Part shown: one piece after another, positions 5,517 through 7,495 of the stretch
How positions within the stretch are numbered: the first letter of the stretch is position 1
Layout of the letters: every line of letters begins with the position of its first letter
NCBI GenBank assembly: GCA_018654125.1
Contig: JABIME010000127.1
Location: forward strand, 1 to 7,495
DNA from: Candidatus Cloacimonadota bacterium
GTDB taxonomy: Bacteria; Cloacimonadota; Cloacimonadia; Cloacimonadales; TCS61
DNA length: 7,495 nucleotides
Reading direction: 5' to 3'
Made by a program: the position numbers and the translations under genes
Notes under the pieces: model-generated
Told to the model about the DNA's origin: nothing
Database searches by the model: none
The model's input: the letters and a program-made list of their open reading frames with translations, nothing else

Positions 5517-7226
5517 ATGAAAAGAATTGCAATTACTACTGGTGATCCTGCTGGAATCGGACCGGAAATCACTTCTAAAGCTATTAGATTTTTGAAATTA
5601 AGTAAAGAGATAATATTTGTTGTTTATGGTAAACTTGATTTATTCAATGATGGAAATTCTGTTGTGAAAATTCAAAACGTAAATGAAGCTACTTCTTGGC
5701 AGAATATCTATTGGATAGAAATTGATAGCAATAATATTGAAATTGGAATTCCATCGGTTGAGAGTGGCAAAATTGCACATAAAATACTTTCTGCTTGCGC
5801 TAAAGACCTTAATACATCTCTGCTTGATGCTGTAGTTACTGCGCCTGTTAGCAAAGATGCAATTCGTCATTCACACTCCAATTTTATTGGACACACCGAA
5901 TTTTTTGCAACAAGCTCTAATGCAGATAATGTTGTAATGTCATTCTGGGGACCTTATTTCAATTTGGCACTTTTATCCACTCATATTGCAGTTTCAGACA
6001 TTTCAGAATATTTAAATTCAGAATCACTTAAGCCTAAATTCAAATTGATCCATCAGGAAGCTTGTAAGATAATTGGAAATCCAAAAATAGCAATGCTGGC
6101 AGTTAATCCTCATGCTGGAGAGAAAGGAGCTTTTGGAAATGATGACATATTAATTGCTTCGATCCTAAAGGAGTTAGAAAATGATGATATTCACATTGAT
6201 GGTCCATTTCCTGCCGATACTTTTTTTGCTACAAAAGCAACATCTTATGATCTAATAATTTCAGCCTATCATGATCAAGGATTGATACCTTTTAAAATGA
6301 TCTCTGCAGATGAAGGAGTGAACGTTACACTCGGCTTACCATATGTTCGCACTTCTGTTGATCATGGAACTGCTTACGATATAGCCGGAAAAGGGATCGC
6401 TTCTGAGAAAAGCCTTTTGCATGCAATAACTTTTGCAGAAAATACAATCTCAAAAACAGAAGATATTCCAAATAATAATTATGGCATTTTTGCTGAATAT
6501 TACGACACTTATATGAGCCATGTGAATTATAAAGATTGGGTTGATTTTATTTTATCACATTATAATAAAATGTTTGGTAAGAGTCCTGCTCGAACGTTAG
6601 AGCTTGCCTGTGGAAGTGCCAATATATCTTCCCTACTTGTAAAGAAAGACCTAGCAGTTGATGCTTCTGATATTTCTGCAGAAATGCTAAAAATAGCTTC
6701 TGTTAAACCTTTTGCACCAAACCTGAAACTTAGCAAAATGACTGATGAACTTCCAATAACTAAATATAATCTGGTGCTGCTTCTATTTGATAGTCTGAAT
6801 TATCTTCATACTACAGAAGAAATTGATCTTTTGCTTAATAATATTCATAATACACTTGTTGAAAAAGGACTTTTTATTTTCGATATCACAACTCCGAATA
6901 ATTGTGAAAATCATTTCGATGGTTTTATTAATGTTGAGGAAATTCAAAACGATATATTTATTCATAAAAGTGAATATGAGCTATCGTCACATTTTCAAAA
7001 AACTAACCTTACATTTTTCAAAAAGAAAGGATTTTTATTTGCCCGATATGATGAAGAACACAAACAAAAAATATTTAGAGTTAGCAACCTGATAAAATGC
7101 ATTAATAATTCAGATCTGATATTAAAGGGGATTTGCAGCATCGGTTATAATGAAAACCTTGTGGATCACAATCCGAAAATACTTGAATCCAATTTTTCAC
7201 GATTATTCTTCATTTTGGAAAAATAA
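5517..7226 (+). CDS. pdxA: PdxA (4-hydroxythreonine-4-phosphate dehydrogenase) fused to a SAM-dependent methyltransferase
   Basis: This is a 569-residue two-domain protein; ordinary PdxA has about 330 residues. Residues 1 to about 311 are a complete Pdx[13 protein letters not shown] (7-18), TAPVSK (108-113), GHTEFF (125-130), metal-binding H156 (STHIAVSD), H199 ([11 protein letters not shown]) and H252 ([12 protein letters not shown]), then [15 protein letters not shown] (272-286). PdxA makes the aminoketone that PdxJ joins with deoxyxylulose phosphate in B6 synthesis. After a short polar linker (312-321), residues 322-569 are a class I methyltransferase: [17 protein letters not shown] (361-369) as the SAM-binding loop, [11 protein letters not shown] as the acidic motif, and [10 protein letters not shown]. 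The SAM loop has S-A where T-G is usual. The start ATG at 5517 has AAGGGA about 9 nt upstream. Its stop overlaps the start of rnhB by one base. The methyl acceptor is unknown. Confidence 0.92.
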   Translation: MKRIAITTGDPAGIGPEITSKAIRFLKLSKEIIFVVYGKLDLFNDGNSVVKIQNVNEATSWQNIYWIEIDSNNIEIGIPSVESGKIAHKILSACAKDLNTSLLDAVVTAPVSKDAIRHSHSNFIGHTEFFATSSNADNVVMSFWGPYFNLALLSTHIAVSDISEYLNSESLKPKFKLIHQEACKIIGNPKIAMLAVNPHAGEKGAFGNDDILIASILKELENDDIHIDGPFPADTFFATKATSYDLIISAYHDQGLIPFKMISADEGVNVTLGLPYVRTSVDHGTAYDIAGKGIASEKSLLHAITFAENTISKTEDIPNNNYGIFAEYYDTYMSHVNYKDWVDFILSHYNKMFGKSPARTLELACGSANISSLLVKKDLAVDASDISAEMLKIASVKPFAPNLKLSKMTDELPITKYNLVLLLFDSLNYLHTTEEIDLLLNNIHNTLVEKGLFIFDITTPNNCENHFDGFINVEEIQNDIFIHKSEYELSSHFQKTNLTFFKKKGFLFARYDEEHKQKIFRVSNLIKCINNSDLILKGICSIGYNENLVDHNPKILESNFSRLFFILEK

Positions 7227-7495
7227 TGCCTTTATATAAAAAAGAAAAAGCTTTTTGTAGGGAATATGGGACTATTGCAGGAGTTGATGAAGCTGGGCGA
7301 GGGCCACTAGCAGGTCCGGTTGTAACAGCTGCGGTGATCTTAGATCTGAACAAACAAATTCCAGGACTTAATGATTCGAAAAAGCTAACAGAAAAGAAGC
7401 GTGAAGAGCTCTATAAGATAATTACAGAAGAAGCAATTTGCTGGGAAGTGAAAGTAGTTTCTCCAAAAATCATTGATGAGATAAACATTCTGCAA
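7226..7495 (+). CDS. rnhB: Ribonuclease HII (N-terminal part, gene continues past right edge)
   Basis: Ninety codons are open to the window's end. [17 protein letters not shown] (17-33) is the RNase HII signature, with catalytic D21 and E22. [15 protein letters not shown] (49-63) and [10 protein letters not shown] near the cut edge also fit the family. RNase HII nicks RNA-DNA hybrids at misincorporated ribonucleotides; the remaining catalytic aspartates lie beyond the edge. ATG at 7226 overlaps the upstream stop as TAATG, with GGAAA about 4 nt before it, so translation is probably coupled to the PdxA fusion gene. Confidence 0.95.
   Translation, partial: MPLYKKEKAFCREYGTIAGVDEAGRGPLAGPVVTAAVILDLNKQIPGLNDSKKLTEKKREELYKIITEEAICWEVKVVSPKIIDEINILQ

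Noticed and set aside
6783..7092. Short open frames on both strands within the methyltransferase domain
   Set aside because: They lie in other frames of a continuous domain, lack ribosome binding sites and have low-complexity AT-driven composition.

Overview
This is an AT-rich bacterial window from a Gram-negative organism, since it encodes a TonB-dependent outer-membrane receptor. Genes are preceded by clear Shine-Dalgarno sequences (GGGGAGA, AAAGGAG, GGAGA, AAGGGA), and all three tRNA genes encode their CCA tail. Both points argue against a typical Bacteroidota genome. The receptor's layout (carboxypeptidase-regulatory-like domain, then plug) is common in the wider FCB group, so a Cloacimonadota- or Marinimicrobia-like bacterium is a plausible guess but not proven.

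Layout. (1) 1-963, minus: the N-terminal part of a TonB-dependent receptor that continues past the left edge. Its leader holds a full TPP riboswitch (1041-1129) followed by an intrinsic terminator (992-1029), so this is a thiamin-responsive gene. (2) 1257-2775, plus: a sodium:solute symporter with a TTG start. Its leader carries what looks like a degenerate or variant TPP riboswitch ending on the ribosome binding site. A BtpA/SgcQ-family TIM-barrel protein follows 25 nt downstream (2801-3604). (3) 3601-4092, minus: a small membrane protein with MBOAT-like motifs, whose stop codon overlaps that of the BtpA gene. (4) 4182-4496, minus: a Gly(GCC)-Cys(GCA)-Leu(TAA) tRNA cluster with a strong terminator, in the same gene order as E. 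coli glyW-cysT-leuZ. (5) 4541-5359, minus: a MEMO-family protein. (6) 5517-7226, plus: PdxA (vitamin B6 synthesis) fused in frame to a SAM-dependent methyltransferase domain. The start of rnhB (RNase HII) overlaps its stop codon and runs off the right edge.

How the parts may work together. The divergent receptor and symporter would make an outer-plus-inner-membrane uptake route. The true TPP riboswitch on one side and the TPP-riboswitch-like leader on the other suggest thiamin or a thiamin precursor as cargo; the link for the symporter and the BtpA-like protein is inference. The most noteworthy items are the riboswitch-like leader of the symporter, a 9-bp candidate antiterminator that uses the ligand-binding core of the real riboswitch, and the PdxA-methyltransferase fusion. 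No CRISPR array, insertion sequence or phage gene was seen.
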